Source: Mesonia aquimarina (GTDB lineage: Bacteria; Bacteroidota; Bacteroidia; Flavobacteriales; Flavobacteriaceae). From it: a stretch of 64,000 nt of DNA. Numbering within the stretch: the stretch's first letter is position 1; the number at the start of each line of letters is the position of its first letter. The stretch spans positions 21,454 through 85,453 of the forward strand of contig NZ_RCNV01000013.1 of NCBI RefSeq assembly GCF_003667275.1, written 5' to 3'. The notes under the pieces were generated by a model, which saw only the letters and a program-made list of their open reading frames with translations, was not told the DNA's origin and made no database searches. Both the position numbers and the translations under genes were made by a program. Below, piece by piece: positions 63,986 to 64,000 of this stretch.

Positions 63986-64000
63986 ATGAAAAAGGTAATT

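Overview
The window looks like an ordinary chromosomal segment of a low-GC marine-type Flavobacteriaceae (Bacteroidota); I do not assign a genus. The evidence is: promoter boxes of the Bacteroidota type TAnnTTTG upstream of many genes, almost no Shine-Dalgarno sequences, a short primary sigma factor without region 1.1, the flavobacterial exosortase pair XrtF/XrtF-associated, DUF5686 and TonB-plug proteins, a PafA-type phosphatase, a family I plus a membrane pyrophosphatase, and a flavobacterial urocanate hydratase. No phage, insertion sequence, CRISPR array or defence island was seen. The window opens inside an SDR gene and ends 15 bases into a new reading frame.

Layout. 1-3.3 kb (+): SDR tail, SprT-like metalloprotein, ManC, DUF389 membrane protein, tightly packed. 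3.4-4.9 kb (-): MlaF/MlaE-type lipid ABC transporter. 5.0-6.7 kb (+): PafA phosphatase. 6.7-9.2 kb (-): KASIII-like synthase, methyltransferase and GT2 in one operon. 9.4-12.2 kb (-): glycine decarboxylase. 12.4-14 kb: degenerate UbiA-like membrane protein (+), ECF sigma factor with a small zinc anti-sigma-like partner (-). 14.1-18 kb: GT4 and HemW (+), GAF/fRMsr-like protein (-), XrtF pair (+). 18-19 kb (-): three small acidic lipoproteins. 19-27.3 kb: WaaA (-), DegT aminotransferase (+), FabD followed by a plug-domain protein (-), PPOX protein, and the operon 2TM protein-DHFR-fructosamine kinase (-). 27.3-32 kb: class V aminotransferase (+) facing EgtB-EgtD (-), a frameshifted TonB-like gene and ThyA (-). 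32-36.5 kb: outer-membrane barrel (+), BFN nuclease (-), EtfB-EtfA (-), PdhB (+). 36.5-42 kb (+): DUF5686, Ppa, HppA. 42-45.3 kb (-): two small envelope proteins, HutU and an unlisted 56-residue DUF5522 protein. 45.3-48.4 kb (+): ACC deaminase-like, glucosaminidase/LysM, HemL. 48.5-55 kb: GH3 (-), DUF2797 (+), operon GNAT-symporter-racemase (-), RpsU and RpoD (-). 55.2-60.4 kb: unknown exported protein (+), AsmA and queuosine-precursor transporter (-), FolK (+), TrmH-type methyltransferase (-). 60.8-64 kb (+): MutS, tRNA-Gly, tRNA-Leu, and a long leader at the edge.

Genes that work together: folA and thyA (thymidylate and folate cycle) with folK; hemL and hemW (haem); waaA, manC, degT and the glycosyltransferases (surface glycans); fabD with the KASIII operon (acyl chains); gcvP, etfAB and pdhB (central catabolism); egtB and egtD (ergothioneine).

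The most unusual features are a structured repeat with conserved ends placed in the leaders of thyA and mutS, a fructosamine kinase whose complete N-terminus has no ATG/GTG/TTG start, a TonB-like gene with a one-base frameshift, small lipoproteins built from 11-residue repeats, a perfect 44-bp palindrome, and three genes whose promoter box ends 4-5 bases before the ATG, suggesting leaderless mRNAs.
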